Below are positions 1-7,342 of a stretch of DNA of 9,914 nt, one piece after another. The stretch lies in contig CANGFL010000025.1 in the NCBI GenBank assembly GCA_947453015.1, forward strand, positions 1-9,914. The letters are read 5' to 3'. Within the stretch, counting starts at the first letter, position 1. Each line of letters begins with the position of its first letter. The translations under genes and the position numbers were made by a program. Source of the DNA: Oxalobacteraceae bacterium (GTDB taxonomy: Bacteria; Pseudomonadota; Gammaproteobacteria; Burkholderiales; Burkholderiaceae_D). Under the pieces are notes generated by a model. It saw only the letters and a list, made by a program, of their open reading frames with translations. It did not search any database and was not told where the DNA came from.

Positions 1-324
1 CGCTTGCCAAAGCGCGAATTCTTGCGGAAATTGCTGTGCGACTTCTTTGTACATCAATCCTTCAAACACGCCGTAGCACCGTTCACGCAATTGTTCATCA
101 ATGATCAAGGGCATCTGATGAACATCAGCCACAGCTTGCGCAGTGAGTTTGGCACGTTGCAAATCACTGGTGTAAATCGCATCGAGTTTTTCAGAGGCCA
201 ATGCGGCGCCCAAAGCTTTAGCCTGGCGCAGCCCTTCACTATTCAAAGGAATATCGATATGGCCTTGCATGCGACGCGCACGATTCCAATCTGTTTCGCC
301 GTGACGTATCAACAAAATTTCCAT
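1..324 (-). CDS. Histidine phosphatase family protein (phosphoglycerate mutase-like), 3' end outside window
   Basis: The first 108 codons are open with no stop, so the gene continues beyond the left edge. The start is ATG at 324-322. The N-terminus carries the family signature RHGETDWN, with the phosphate-accepting histidine at residue 8. It is followed by the SDLQRAKLTA stretch, which supplies another phosphate-pocket arginine, and by LRERCYGVFEG around residues 79-89, where Glu81 is the likely proton donor. These features place it in the histidine phosphatase superfamily, in the GpmB/CobC/broad-specificity phosphatase group. The substrate cannot be told from this fragment. It begins 2 nt after the dtd stop codon, with only a weak Shine-Dalgarno match (AGG at 331-333), so it is very probably co-translated as the third gene of the tyrS-dtd operon. 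Family assignment is secure; a specific role such as phosphoglycerate mutase would be a guess. Confidence 0.9.
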   Translation of the reverse strand, partial: MEILLIRHGETDWNRARRMQGHIDIPLNSEGLRQAKALGAALASEKLDAIYTSDLQRAKLTAQAVADVHQMPLIIDEQLRERCYGVFEGLMYKEVAQQFPQEFALWQA

Positions 325-326
325 GA

Positions 327-782
327 CTAGCCTAAATGAGTGGGGGGCACATGCAGCCAAAAAGTGACAGGGCCATCATTAATGAGCGCCACCTTCATGT
401 CTGCGCCGAATTGTCCTGTCTCTACCACTGGATGCGCGGTGCGCGCACGACCGACGGCGTAGTCAAACAACTGCCGCGCTACGGCAGGAGGTGCTGCAGG
501 AGTAAACGATGGACGGGTACCAGAGCGTGTATCAGCGGCAAGCGTAAATTGCGGCACTAATAGTACGCCGCCGTTTACTTGCGCCACATTTAAATTCATT
601 TTTCCGTCGGCATCATAAAACACGCGATAGGCCAGTATTTTAGCCAGTAAGGCATCCGCTTCTTTTTCTGTGTCATTACGCTCGGCGCATAAAAAAATAA
701 GTAAGCCTTGGTCGATACGACCAATTAGCTCACCATCGACTCGCACCGAGGCTTCTGAGACTCTCTGTAGCAGAGCAATCAA
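327..782 (-). CDS. dtd: D-aminoacyl-tRNA deacylase
   Basis: Dtd hydrolyses D-amino acids, and Gly on tRNA-Ala, from mischarged tRNAs in the cytosol. It is a homodimer whose active site lies at the subunit interface. The 151-residue product matches the usual length of about 145-150. It starts with the typical [12 protein letters not shown] and carries the PQFTL motif at 77-81 (SQFTL/PQFTL in the family). The GPVT cross-subunit Gly-cisPro motif is at 137-140 in NDGPVTFWL. The start codon is TTG at 782-780. No ATG lies nearby in frame, and the family N-terminus begins exactly here. This TTG overlaps the tyrS stop as TTGA, and I see no good Shine-Dalgarno sequence, so translation probably depends on coupling to tyrS. 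Placement next to tyrS fits: D-Tyr-tRNA-Tyr is a classic Dtd substrate. Confidence 0.96.
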   Translation of the reverse strand: MIALLQRVSEASVRVDGELIGRIDQGLLIFLCAERNDTEKEADALLAKILAYRVFYDADGKMNLNVAQVNGGVLLVPQFTLAADTRSGTRPSFTPAAPPAVARQLFDYAVGRARTAHPVVETGQFGADMKVALINDGPVTFWLHVPPTHLG

Positions 783-2050
783 GACAATGTCACGCGTGCA
801 AATTTACGTTTACCGACCTGCAGTACAAAGCTGCCGGCATCGACTTTCAGTCCTTTGTCACTGATCGTCACTCCATCCATACGCACTCCACCTTGCTCAA
901 CCATACGCAAAGCCTCGGACGAGGAAGGACATAAATTCGCTTGCTTTAGCAATTGACCAATACCAAGCGGCGCACCACTAACGGCCACTTCGGGGATCTC
1001 GTCGGGAATACCGCCACGCGCACGGTGATCAAAATCTGCCAAGGCATCTTCGGCTGCTTGTCGCGAATGAAAACGTTCCACAATTTCCTGAGCCAACAAG
1101 ACTTTGATATCACGCGGATTGCGACCGCCCTCAATCTCTTGTTTAAATTTTTCAATCTCAGCCATCGGTCTAAATGACAGCAGCTCGTAATAACGCCACA
1201 TCATCACATCCGAGATGCTCATCACTTTGGCAAACATGGTGTTACCCGGCTCGGTAATACCGATGTAATTACCTTTTGATTTGGACATTTTTTCAACGCC
1301 GTCCAAACCCTCAAGCAAAGGCATCGTCAAAATACATTGCTGTGGTTGACCGTAATCTTTTTGCAGTTCACGTCCCACTAATAAATTAAATTTTTGATCA
1401 GTGCCACCGATTTCCAGATCGGATTTAAGCGCGACCGAATCGTATCCCTGCATCAGCGGATACAAAAGTTCATGCACTGAAATAGGCGTCCCTGCTTTAA
1501 AGCGTTTAGAAAAATCTTCACGCTCCAAAATTCGTGCAACGGTATAACGCGAAGAGAGTTCTATCATGCCGCGAGCACCGAGTTGATCGCACCATTCGGA
1601 GTTATAACGAATCTCCGTACGTGCAGGATCCAGCACTAAACTCGCTTGTGCGAAATAGGTCTTAGCGTTTTGTTCAATTTGTTCGCGTGTCAACGGCGGG
1701 CGAGTGATGTTGCGACCTGAGGGATCACCAATCATCGACGTAAAGTCACCAATCAGAAAAATCACCGTGTGACCCAGGTCCTGCAATTGGCGCATCTTGT
1801 TCAAGACGACGGTATGACCCAGATGCAAATCAGGCGCAGTGGGATCTAAACCCAGCTTGATGCGAAGTGGTTTGCCACTTTTTTCAGAAGCCGCCAATTT
1901 TTGCGCAAACTCTGATTCGATCAGCAATTCATCAACACCGCGCTTAATGATCGCTAGCGCGTTGCGCACTGCATCAGAAATGGGCAATAAAGGGGCCGCT
2001 GTTTTTTGGCCGTCGTGGGTGGTCGGTGCTGCTGTGGGTTGGGAATTCAT
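779..2050 (-). CDS. tyrS: Tyrosyl-tRNA synthetase
   Basis: This class I aminoacyl-tRNA synthetase attaches tyrosine to tRNA-Tyr using ATP. The 423-residue protein has the HIGH-type motif as HLGH at 76-79, in [13 protein letters not shown]. The KMSKS loop is at 254-258, and the tyrosine-pocket region includes YPLMQGYDS near 197-205 and GGTDQKFN near 215-222. A C-terminal S4 RNA-binding domain spans roughly 363-423 (GQLLKQANL to GKRKFARV). Length and motifs fit the TyrRZ-like branch common in Burkholderiales. The start ATG at 2050-2048 has AAGG almost abutting it, which is poor Shine-Dalgarno spacing. However, no other in-frame ATG occurs before residue 86, and the N-terminal extension before [10 protein letters not shown] is not conserved in the family. 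It is the first gene of the leftward tyrS-dtd-phosphatase operon and is divergent from the M23 peptidase gene. Confidence 0.98.
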   Translation of the reverse strand: MNSQPTAAPTTHDGQKTAAPLLPISDAVRNALAIIKRGVDELLIESEFAQKLAASEKSGKPLRIKLGLDPTAPDLHLGHTVVLNKMRQLQDLGHTVIFLIGDFTSMIGDPSGRNITRPPLTREQIEQNAKTYFAQASLVLDPARTEIRYNSEWCDQLGARGMIELSSRYTVARILEREDFSKRFKAGTPISVHELLYPLMQGYDSVALKSDLEIGGTDQKFNLLVGRELQKDYGQPQQCILTMPLLEGLDGVEKMSKSKGNYIGITEPGNTMFAKVMSISDVMMWRYYELLSFRPMAEIEKFKQEIEGGRNPRDIKVLLAQEIVERFHSRQAAEDALADFDHRARGGIPDEIPEVAVSGAPLGIGQLLKQANLCPSSSEALRMVEQGGVRMDGVTISDKGLKVDAGSFVLQVGKRKFARVTLS

Positions 2051-2100
2051 ACCTTAATACGTCGTTGAAGTTGCATTTTATTAATAAATTTTTAATTATT

Positions 2101-2126
2101 TTGCCAGGGTTAGCGTTTGCTATAAT
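2101..2126 (+). promoter_or_regulatory. Probable extended -10 sigma70 promoter for the M23 peptidase gene
   Basis: A perfect TATAAT lies at 2121-2126, preceded by TG with one spacer base (TGCTATAAT), the extended -10 form. A TTGCCA at 2101-2106 resembles a -35 box but is only 14 nt away, shorter than the usual 16-18, so the promoter probably relies on the extended -10. Transcription would start near 2133. The start region holds three alternating copies of GGGC/GCCC (2130-2133, 2137-2140, 2144-2147) that can form two mutually exclusive short hairpins. No convincing promoter for tyrS was seen on the opposite strand of this AT-rich gap. Confidence 0.5.
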
Positions 2127-2207
2127 GGCGGGCTTCGCCCAAAGGGCTCTGACCATTCTGTGAATTCGCCGGAAACTGGCCAAAAACGACGGATTTTAGC
2201 GTATCAA

Positions 2208-3560
2208 ATGAGCCCGACAGACAAATTCTCTATCTTGTTGCTTCAGCTGTGGTCCAAGCTGCGCACCACCCCAAAACGAAAGATGCTTACAGCGACCGCT
2301 ATGTTGTCGCTGATTGCCTTTGGCGCTGCTGGCGTTGCACCATTGGCGCCGGATGCATCGGATCTGCCAGTCACGCTATTAGTTGAGGAATTGGGCGTCC
2401 CCGATCTTACTAGTCAGATTCAATCCCTGCAGACGAGTGCCGACCAGTTTGTTGCCGAAGAACGGGTTCGCCCCGGCGATACCTTGGATGCTTTGCTAGA
2501 CCGACTAGGTGTCGAGGACCGCAGTGCCAGCTCGTTCATCCGAACAGACACACAAGCCCGCGCACTCGCCAATTTACGACCCGGTCGCCGCATACAGGCG
2601 ACCGTCACTGCTGAAGGAAAACTCCTATCAGCCAGCACGCTGTTGAATGACAACCGTGATGACATCAAGCGATTAGTAATTCAGCGCTCTGCCGATGGTT
2701 TTGTGGCACGACAAGAACCTGCCAAGCTTGAACGTCACATTGAGATGCGTTCAGGTGAAATTCGCTCCTCATTATTTGCTGCCACCGATGCAGCGCAAGT
2801 ACCCGATGCAATCGCGATGCAAATCGTTGAGATCTTCTCTTCCGATATCGACTTTGCCTCTGACTTGCGCCGCGGTGATCGTTTTCGGGTGATCTTCGAA
2901 ACGCTGTGGCAAGGCGGCGAACCGATTCATTCGGGTCGCGTACTCGCCGTCGAGTTTTTGAATGATGGCAAAACCCATCAGGCGATCTGGTTCAATGAGG
3001 CTGACGCAGGACAAGGTGGCTACTTTGACGCTGATGGTAAAGCGCTGAAAAAAGAATTCCTTAAATCACCGCTGCAATTCTCCCGTGTGACCTCGGGATT
3101 TACGATGCGCGTTCATCCGATTTCTGGCATGTGGAAACAGCACAAAGGGATTGATTTCGCAGCGCCGGTTGGCACACCGATTCGAGCGACTGGCGATGGA
3201 CATATTGATTTCACCGGCCCCCAAGGCGGCTATGGAAACATGGTGGTGGTTAAACACAGCGGTAGCTACTCAACTGCGTATGCACACATGAGTCACATTG
3301 CACCCGGCCTAAAGCGCGGTGCTCGCGTGGCGCAAGGTGATGTGATTGGTTATGTCGGTACCAGCGGTTGGTCCACTGGACCCCATCTGCATTACGAATT
3401 TCGCGTCAATAATGATGCGCGCGATCCTAAATCCATAGCAGTCCAGCAGGTTCAATCGCTGGCCGGTATACATCTGCAACAATTTCATCTTCATCTAGCC
3501 GACATGAAGCATCGCTTCCGACTCTTGTCTGCTAATCTGACGCAGCTGGCTTCTCGTTAA
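2208..3560 (+). CDS. Membrane-anchored M23 family murein DD-endopeptidase
   Basis: This is a zinc metallopeptidase of the M23/LytM type that cuts peptide cross-links of peptidoglycan in the periplasm. From the ATG at 2208 it has 450 residues. A short cytoplasmic basic stretch (TTPKRKM) is followed by one hydrophobic segment at about 26-46, probably an inner-membrane anchor. A LysM/OapA-like region follows around 87-102 (RVRPGDTLDALLDRLGV). The C-terminal catalytic domain has all expected zinc and active-site residues: HKGID (His312, Asp316), YAHM (His360) and HLHYEF (His393, His395). The architecture resembles MepM-type hydrolases. An in-frame GTG at 2160 would add 16 residues. Neither start has a clear Shine-Dalgarno sequence; I prefer the ATG because the extension is polar and not family-like. 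It is followed 94 nt later by anmK in the same direction, linking wall cleavage to wall recycling. Confidence 0.92.
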   Translation: MSPTDKFSILLLQLWSKLRTTPKRKMLTATAMLSLIAFGAAGVAPLAPDASDLPVTLLVEELGVPDLTSQIQSLQTSADQFVAEERVRPGDTLDALLDRLGVEDRSASSFIRTDTQARALANLRPGRRIQATVTAEGKLLSASTLLNDNRDDIKRLVIQRSADGFVARQEPAKLERHIEMRSGEIRSSLFAATDAAQVPDAIAMQIVEIFSSDIDFASDLRRGDRFRVIFETLWQGGEPIHSGRVLAVEFLNDGKTHQAIWFNEADAGQGGYFDADGKALKKEFLKSPLQFSRVTSGFTMRVHPISGMWKQHKGIDFAAPVGTPIRATGDGHIDFTGPQGGYGNMVVVKHSGSYSTAYAHMSHIAPGLKRGARVAQGDVIGYVGTSGWSTGPHLHYEFRVNNDARDPKSIAVQQVQSLAGIHLQQFHLHLADMKHRFRLLSANLTQLASR

Positions 3561-3611
3561 TAATTGCGCATTGATATTTTCACGCTGTTAATTACGCATT
3601 AATAATTATTC

Positions 3612-3639
3612 ATTGATGCACACCTAATGAAGCATCAAT
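3612..3639. repeat. Perfect 8-bp inverted repeat ahead of anmK
   Basis: ATTGATGC (3612-3619) and GCATCAAT (3632-3639) are exact reverse complements separated by 12 nt. They end 15 nt before the anmK ATG. The surrounding AT-rich gap also repeats CATTGAT-like words (near 3569, 3597 and 3611). There is no T tract, so it is not an intrinsic terminator. It could be an operator half-site pair or an mRNA hairpin covering the anmK ribosome-binding region. Function is unproven. Confidence 0.5.
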
Positions 3640-3654
3640 CGCCGGACAAAGCCG

Positions 3655-4743
3655 ATGTCAACTAATCCTCTCTATATAGGCTTGATGTCCGGCACCAGCC
3701 TCGATGGAGTGGATGGTGTTCTCACAGCACTCGATGGCGATTTAACGGCCGCCTACCTTCCCTTTACTGCCGAATTAAAACAAGCGCTGCTATCGCTGCA
3801 ATCAACAGGCGCGGATGAAATTCATCGCGAATCTCTGGCAGCTCAACAGTTAGCTCATGTATATGCGGATTGCGTGCGTGAGTTACTGGCATCAGCGAAT
3901 ATCAAAAGCGATCGGGTAACAGCGATTGGGGCGCATGGCCAAACTATTCGTCACCTACCTAATCAGGGATACACACGTCAACTAAATCAACCCGCGCTTT
4001 TGGCTGAATTAACAGGTATTGATGTGATCGCTGATTTTCGTAGTCGTGATATTGCTGCGGGTGGTCAGGGCGCTCCACTTGTACCCGCATTTCATCAAGC
4101 AGTGTTTGGTCAAACGGGTCACACACGTGTGGTGGTTAACATTGGTGGCATCAGCAACATCAGCCTACTGAATACCGACAGTAGTGTGAGTGGCTTTGAT
4201 ACCGGGCCCGGCAATGTCTTAATGGATGCGTGGATACACGCACATCAAGGCAAAGCATTTGATTCTGATGGAGTATGGGCTGCAACCGGCAGCGTTAACC
4301 AAGCATTACTCAACCATTTGTTGAGCGAACCCTTTTTCTCTGCCCCGCCCCCTAAAAGTACAGGGCGTGATTTGTTTCATCTGACGTGGCTTGAGTCACA
4401 GTTGAAGTCATTTCCTGCGCTTCGTGCTGAAGATGTGCAAGCCACACTGGTTGCACTCACCACCCATTCCATTGCCGATGCGATTCAACATCACGCCGCA
4501 AATTGTGACGCTGTGTACGTATGTGGTGGCGGCGCGTATAACAGCCAGCTGATGCAATCGCTACAGAAACAATTATCGGTACCGGTGAACAGCACCGATG
4601 CATTGGGTATATCGCCCTCACATGTCGAGGCACTTGCCTTTGCCTGGCTAGCAAAACAATTTTGTGAGCGCAAACCAGGCAATCTACCGTCGGTGACGGG
4701 CGCAAAAGGAAACCGTATTTTGGGCGCCCTTTATCCCGCCTAA
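3655..4743 (+). CDS. anmK: Anhydro-N-acetylmuramic acid kinase
   Basis: AnmK opens the 1,6-anhydro ring of anhydro-MurNAc and phosphorylates it with ATP, giving MurNAc-6-phosphate in the peptidoglycan recycling pathway of the cytosol. The 362-residue protein is close to the E. coli enzyme in length. It shows the N-terminal nucleotide-binding motif MSGTSLDGVD at 11-20, then IGAHGQTIRH at 91-100 and GGQGAPLVPAFH at 136-147. NIGGISNIS follows at 162-170, then FDTGPGN at 181-187, whose Asp182 corresponds to the catalytic aspartate, STGRDLFH near 235-242 and GGGAYN at 291-296. The ATG start leaves the family N-terminus intact. It lies 94 nt after the M23 peptidase gene and is probably transcribed with it, possibly with local control by the inverted repeat at 3612-3639. 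It ends facing erpA, with a shared terminator. Confidence 0.97.
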   Translation: MSTNPLYIGLMSGTSLDGVDGVLTALDGDLTAAYLPFTAELKQALLSLQSTGADEIHRESLAAQQLAHVYADCVRELLASANIKSDRVTAIGAHGQTIRHLPNQGYTRQLNQPALLAELTGIDVIADFRSRDIAAGGQGAPLVPAFHQAVFGQTGHTRVVVNIGGISNISLLNTDSSVSGFDTGPGNVLMDAWIHAHQGKAFDSDGVWAATGSVNQALLNHLLSEPFFSAPPPKSTGRDLFHLTWLESQLKSFPALRAEDVQATLVALTTHSIADAIQHHAANCDAVYVCGGGAYNSQLMQSLQKQLSVPVNSTDALGISPSHVEALAFAWLAKQFCERKPGNLPSVTGAKGNRILGALYPA

Positions 4744-4772
4744 CTGCACAACCAAAAAATTATGCAGGCAAT

Positions 4773-4805
4773 AAAAAAGCGCGGAAGTCCGCGCTTTTTG
4801 TTTTT
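4773..4805. terminator. Bidirectional rho-independent terminator between anmK and erpA
   Basis: GCGCGG (4779-4784) pairs with CCGCGC (4789-4794) around the 4-nt loop AAGT. An A6 run (4773-4778) lies on the left and T5-G-T5 (4795-4805) on the right. Read on either strand, the G/C-rich hairpin is followed by a U tract, so it can end both anmK (plus) and erpA (minus) transcripts. It sits 29 nt after the anmK stop and 15 nt beyond the erpA stop. Confidence 0.9.
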
Positions 4806-4820
4806 GCAGCTAATGAAGAA

Positions 4821-5171
4821 CTACGCTGAGAATGACGATCCGCAGCCGCAAGTGGTAGTGGCATTCGGATTTTTAATCACGAATTGCGCGCCTTCCAGAT
4901 CATCTTTGTAATCGATCTCAGCGCCCACCAGATATTGGTAGCTCATAGAATCGACTAACAGTTGTACGCCATTTTTAATCATGGCAGTGTCGTCTTCATT
5001 GACGATTTCATCAAAGGTGAAACCGTACTGAAAACCTGAGCAACCTCCACCCTGCACAAACACGCGCAGTTTCAAATCAGGGTTACCTTCTTCTTCAATG
5101 AGTTGAGCCACTTTATTAGCAGCGCTCTCACTAAAAATAATCGGTGACGGCATTTCGGTCGGTGCGTTCAT
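4821..5171 (-). CDS. erpA: A-type iron-sulfur cluster insertion protein
   Basis: ErpA carries Fe-S clusters and delivers them to apo-proteins such as isoprenoid-pathway and respiratory enzymes. The 116-residue protein has the HesB/IscA fold signature. The three cluster-binding cysteines are all present: Cys44 in [11 protein letters not shown], and Cys108 and Cys110 in TTCGCGSSF near the C-terminus. The N-terminal tail before [15 protein letters not shown] is short, as in ErpA rather than SufA. The start ATG at 5171-5169 has a good Shine-Dalgarno AGGAG at 5182-5178. It is transcribed leftward, apparently from its own promoter in the 104-nt gap after the bactofilin gene, and ends at the shared terminator facing anmK. 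IscA is the main alternative, but no isc cluster is present here. Confidence 0.95.
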   Translation of the reverse strand: MNAPTEMPSPIIFSESAANKVAQLIEEEGNPDLKLRVFVQGGGCSGFQYGFTFDEIVNEDDTAMIKNGVQLLVDSMSYQYLVGAEIDYKDDLEGAQFVIKNPNATTTCGCGSSFSA

Positions 5172-5206
5172 GTGATGCTCCTGCGATCGTAAAACTAAGT
5201 TCCGGG

Positions 5207-5242
5207 ATTATAGCCCTCGGCTACGTTGAGCGCCGAAGGGGC
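5207..5242 (-). promoter_or_regulatory. Probable erpA promoter with overlapping inverted repeat
   Basis: On the minus strand a perfect TATAAT lies at 5212-5207, placing the start of transcription near 5200 and giving a leader of about 30 nt before erpA. There is no good -35 at 16-18 nt. Immediately upstream, in the spacer and -35 region, is an imperfect inverted repeat: GCCC-TCGGC (5213-5221) against GCCGA-GGGC (5232-5236 and 5239-5242), with a 2-nt bulge. A weak -35 together with a repeat at this site fits an activator- or repressor-controlled promoter. The regulator is unknown; it does not match the IscR type 1 consensus as I remember it. Confidence 0.45.
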
Positions 5243-5275
5243 AATAGCTGTTTCAGCCAAAATGTACTTACTGCA

Positions 5276-5698
5276 TCAGGCCAGTTTTAATTCCTGTGCC
5301 GCGCCTGGAACCTCGCGTGGAGGAATTCCAGCATGACCAACATCCGGACACAACAGGCCCGTTACGGTCGCGCCAGGCTGCAAGCGCAGCGATTCGTAAT
5401 GGATATTTCCAATTATGCGCGCTCTCGAGAGTAATTCAACCCTGCCAGTGATATGGAGATTGCCTTCGACCAGCCCATCAATCAGAACATAGTCGGCCCA
5501 AACGCCGCCACTAATACGACCTGAGCGGCCCAACACCAAGTGCGCTGGCGCCGTGGCATCTAATTTAATTTCACCTTTGACATGTCCTTTGACATGCCCG
5601 TCTATCCTGAGACCGCCCTCAAAAATTACATCGCCTTCTATCCGGCATCCTTGAGCTATCAAGGTATCGATACAGCGCAGCGCATATTTACCTGACAT
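5276..5698 (-). CDS. Bactofilin family polymer-forming cytoskeletal protein
   Basis: Bactofilins polymerise without nucleotide into filaments below the inner membrane and help localise cell-wall enzymes, stalk or curvature machinery. From the ATG at 5698-5696 the protein has 140 residues. It has the family opening IDTLIAQGCRIEGDVIFEGG and then the repeating six-residue beta-helix rhythm of Gly, Ile and Val, for example LRIDGHVKGHVKGE, VLIDGLVEGNLHITGRVEL and RIIGNIHYESL, to about residue 117. A short Pro/Gly-containing tail follows. A GTG at 5716 would add six residues, but GGGAG at 5707-5703 is correctly spaced for the ATG, so I chose the ATG. It lies between argC and erpA on the same strand, 80 nt after argC. 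Cysteines at 9, 18 and 117 are somewhat unusual for the family, in my judgement. Confidence 0.93.
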   Translation of the reverse strand: MSGKYALRCIDTLIAQGCRIEGDVIFEGGLRIDGHVKGHVKGEIKLDATAPAHLVLGRSGRISGGVWADYVLIDGLVEGNLHITGRVELLSRARIIGNIHYESLRLQPGATVTGLLCPDVGHAGIPPREVPGAAQELKLA

Positions 5699-5778
5699 GC
5701 ATCTCCCACAGCCCACTGTTGAGTTACGGCGTCGAGCATAGACTCTTTAGCCGCAGGGACTTTGGGAATTCGCACCCA

Positions 5779-6822
5779 TCAAGGCAGTATCGGCACCTGA
5801 CGTAAGCCGGTTGTTTCATCCAAACCAAACATCAGATTCATACATTGCACACCCTGACCTGCGGCACCTTTGACCAAGTTATCTTCTACCACCAAGATCA
5901 CTAACAAATCGCCGCCGCCGGGGCGATGCACAGCCAGCCTCAGCATATTCGATGCGCGCACCGAACGCGTTTCTGGATGGCTGCCGGCGGGCATAACATC
6001 CACGAACGGTGAATCACGATAATGCGATTCATACAGCGCTTGAAAATCTAACGTGCGCGCCTCAGGCAATAACGTTGCGTACAACGTTGAATGAATGCCG
6101 CGAATCATAGGTACCAAATGCGGCACAAACGTTAAGCCAATAGGACGACCTGCAATAGCTTCCAATCCCTGGATAGTCTCGGGTAAGTGACGATGACCTT
6201 TCACGCCATACGCTTTGAAATTATCTGAAGCCTCCGCTAACAGCGCGTGCACTTCTGCTTTGCGACCTGCACCCGACACACCCGATTTGCAATCTGCAAT
6301 CAGCGATGATTCATTAATCAATGGCTTGCCCTGAGTAAGTAAAGGAGCAAAACCTAATTGCATCGACGTGGGATAACAACCCGGCAAACCAATTACATGC
6401 GCAGCGCGTATCGCATCACGATTAACTTCAGGTAAGCCATACACTGCTTCAGCCAAAATATCTGGGCAGCTGTGCGGCATGCCATACCACTGCTCAAACA
6501 CTGCCGTGTCTTTCAAACGAAAATCGGCCGCCAGATCAATCACCTTCACACCTGCGGCGAGCAATTCGCGTGCTTGCGCCATCGCCACACCGTGAGGCGT
6601 GGCAAAGAAAACGACATCGCATTGATCAAGTCGCGCTTTTTCAGGTGCAGAAAACGCCAGCGAAACATGACCGCGTAACGAGGGGAACATCTCGGCTACT
6701 GGCATGCCATCTTCTTTGCGCGACGTAATAGCTACCAACTCGGCCTGTGGATGCGCGGCCAAAATTCGCAGCAATTCCACGCCGGTGTAACCGGTACCAC
6801 CTACGATGCCAATCTTGATCAT
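5779..6822 (-). CDS. argC: N-acetyl-gamma-glutamyl-phosphate reductase
   Basis: ArgC reduces N-acetylglutamyl-5-phosphate to N-acetylglutamate semialdehyde with NADPH, the third step of arginine biosynthesis. The 347-residue protein begins [18 protein letters not shown], with the NADP-binding glycine motif GGTGYTG at 8-14. It continues with FFATPHGVA near 72-80, the active-site cysteine 149 in [20 protein letters not shown] near 180-190, the GHRHLPE stretch around 209-215 with the catalytic histidine, and [12 protein letters not shown] near 232-243. This is the long (type 1) ArgC. The start is fixed by AAGGAG 7 nt before the ATG at 6822-6820. A longer open frame extends upstream into the terminator and rpsI but lacks family similarity. 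The preceding terminator implies a promoter of its own in the short gap, which I could not identify with confidence. Confidence 0.97.
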   Translation of the reverse strand: MIKIGIVGGTGYTGVELLRILAAHPQAELVAITSRKEDGMPVAEMFPSLRGHVSLAFSAPEKARLDQCDVVFFATPHGVAMAQARELLAAGVKVIDLAADFRLKDTAVFEQWYGMPHSCPDILAEAVYGLPEVNRDAIRAAHVIGLPGCYPTSMQLGFAPLLTQGKPLINESSLIADCKSGVSGAGRKAEVHALLAEASDNFKAYGVKGHRHLPETIQGLEAIAGRPIGLTFVPHLVPMIRGIHSTLYATLLPEARTLDFQALYESHYRDSPFVDVMPAGSHPETRSVRASNMLRLAVHRPGGGDLLVILVVEDNLVKGAAGQGVQCMNLMFGLDETTGLRQVPILP

Positions 6823-6884
6823 CCACACTCTCCTTAAAGCTGCTGCGGCGTCGCCAGATGAATAAATAAAGCTGAATGAAGTTG

Positions 6885-6914
6885 AAAAAAAACCGTCGGG
6901 CACCAACCCGACGG
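6885..6914 (-). terminator. Rho-independent terminator of the rplM-rpsI operon
   Basis: On the minus strand CCGTCGGG (6914-6907) pairs with CCCGACGG (6900-6893) around a 6-nt loop, an 8-bp perfect G/C-rich stem. It is followed by eight T (6892-6885). It lies 26 nt after the rpsI stop. The remaining 62 nt before argC (6823-6884) hold the argC Shine-Dalgarno sequence and an AT-rich stretch with no clear promoter. Confidence 0.93.
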
Positions 6915-6940
6915 CTTCTGTTCGCAGTTGAAGCGAAAGC

Positions 6941-7333
6941 TTAACGCTTGGAGAACTGCTTTGCGCGACGAGCTTTGCGCAAACCCACTTTTTTACGTTC
7001 AACTTCACGTGCGTCACGAGTCACGAAACCAGCTTTTGACAGCTCAGGCTTTAACGTTGCATCGTAATCAATCAGTGCACGAGTAATACCGTGACGAACG
7101 GCACCGGCTTGACCAGATTCACCACCACCATGCACATTCACCATGATGTCGAAGCGATCAAGATTGTTCGTGAGTTCTAAAGGCTGACGAATCACCATCA
7201 GACCCGTCTCGCGCGAAAAATACTCGGCCGCTGCTTTGCCATTGACAACGATTTTGCCGCTGCCAGTTTTAATAAATACGCGGGCCACTGCACTCTTGCG
7301 ACGGCCGGTTCCGTAGTTGTAGTTACCGATCAT
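6941..7333 (-). CDS. rpsI: 30S ribosomal protein S9
   Basis: S9 (uS9) is a small-subunit head protein whose basic C-terminal tail reaches the P-site tRNA. The 130-residue product starts [16 protein letters not shown] and carries the family signature [19 protein letters not shown] around 69-87. It ends with the conserved lysine/arginine-rich tail [17 protein letters not shown], whose last SKR contacts tRNA. The ATG at 7333-7331 is preceded by AAGGA at 7344-7340. That Shine-Dalgarno sequence overlaps the rplM stop codon, 9 nt away, so the two genes are one operon and probably translationally linked. Termination follows at 6914-6885. Confidence 0.99.
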   Translation of the reverse strand: MIGNYNYGTGRRKSAVARVFIKTGSGKIVVNGKAAAEYFSRETGLMVIRQPLELTNNLDRFDIMVNVHGGGESGQAGAVRHGITRALIDYDATLKPELSKAGFVTRDAREVERKKVGLRKARRAKQFSKR

Positions 7334-7342
7334 GTCTATTCC

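Noticed and set aside
4..330. Open frame on the plus strand at the left edge
   Set aside because: It is the antisense shadow of the histidine phosphatase, whose minus-strand frame carries the RHGETDWN and SDLQRA motifs.
953..1177. Plus-strand open frame inside tyrS
   Set aside because: Antisense frame with no recognisable protein features, fully inside a well-supported gene.
5699..5716. GTG start six codons upstream for the bactofilin
   Set aside because: The GGGAG Shine-Dalgarno sequence is inside this stretch and is correctly spaced for the downstream ATG.
6823..7017. N-terminal extension of argC by 65 codons
   Set aside because: It would run through the rpsI terminator and into rpsI, has no ArgC similarity, and the internal ATG has a strong AAGGAG at the right distance.
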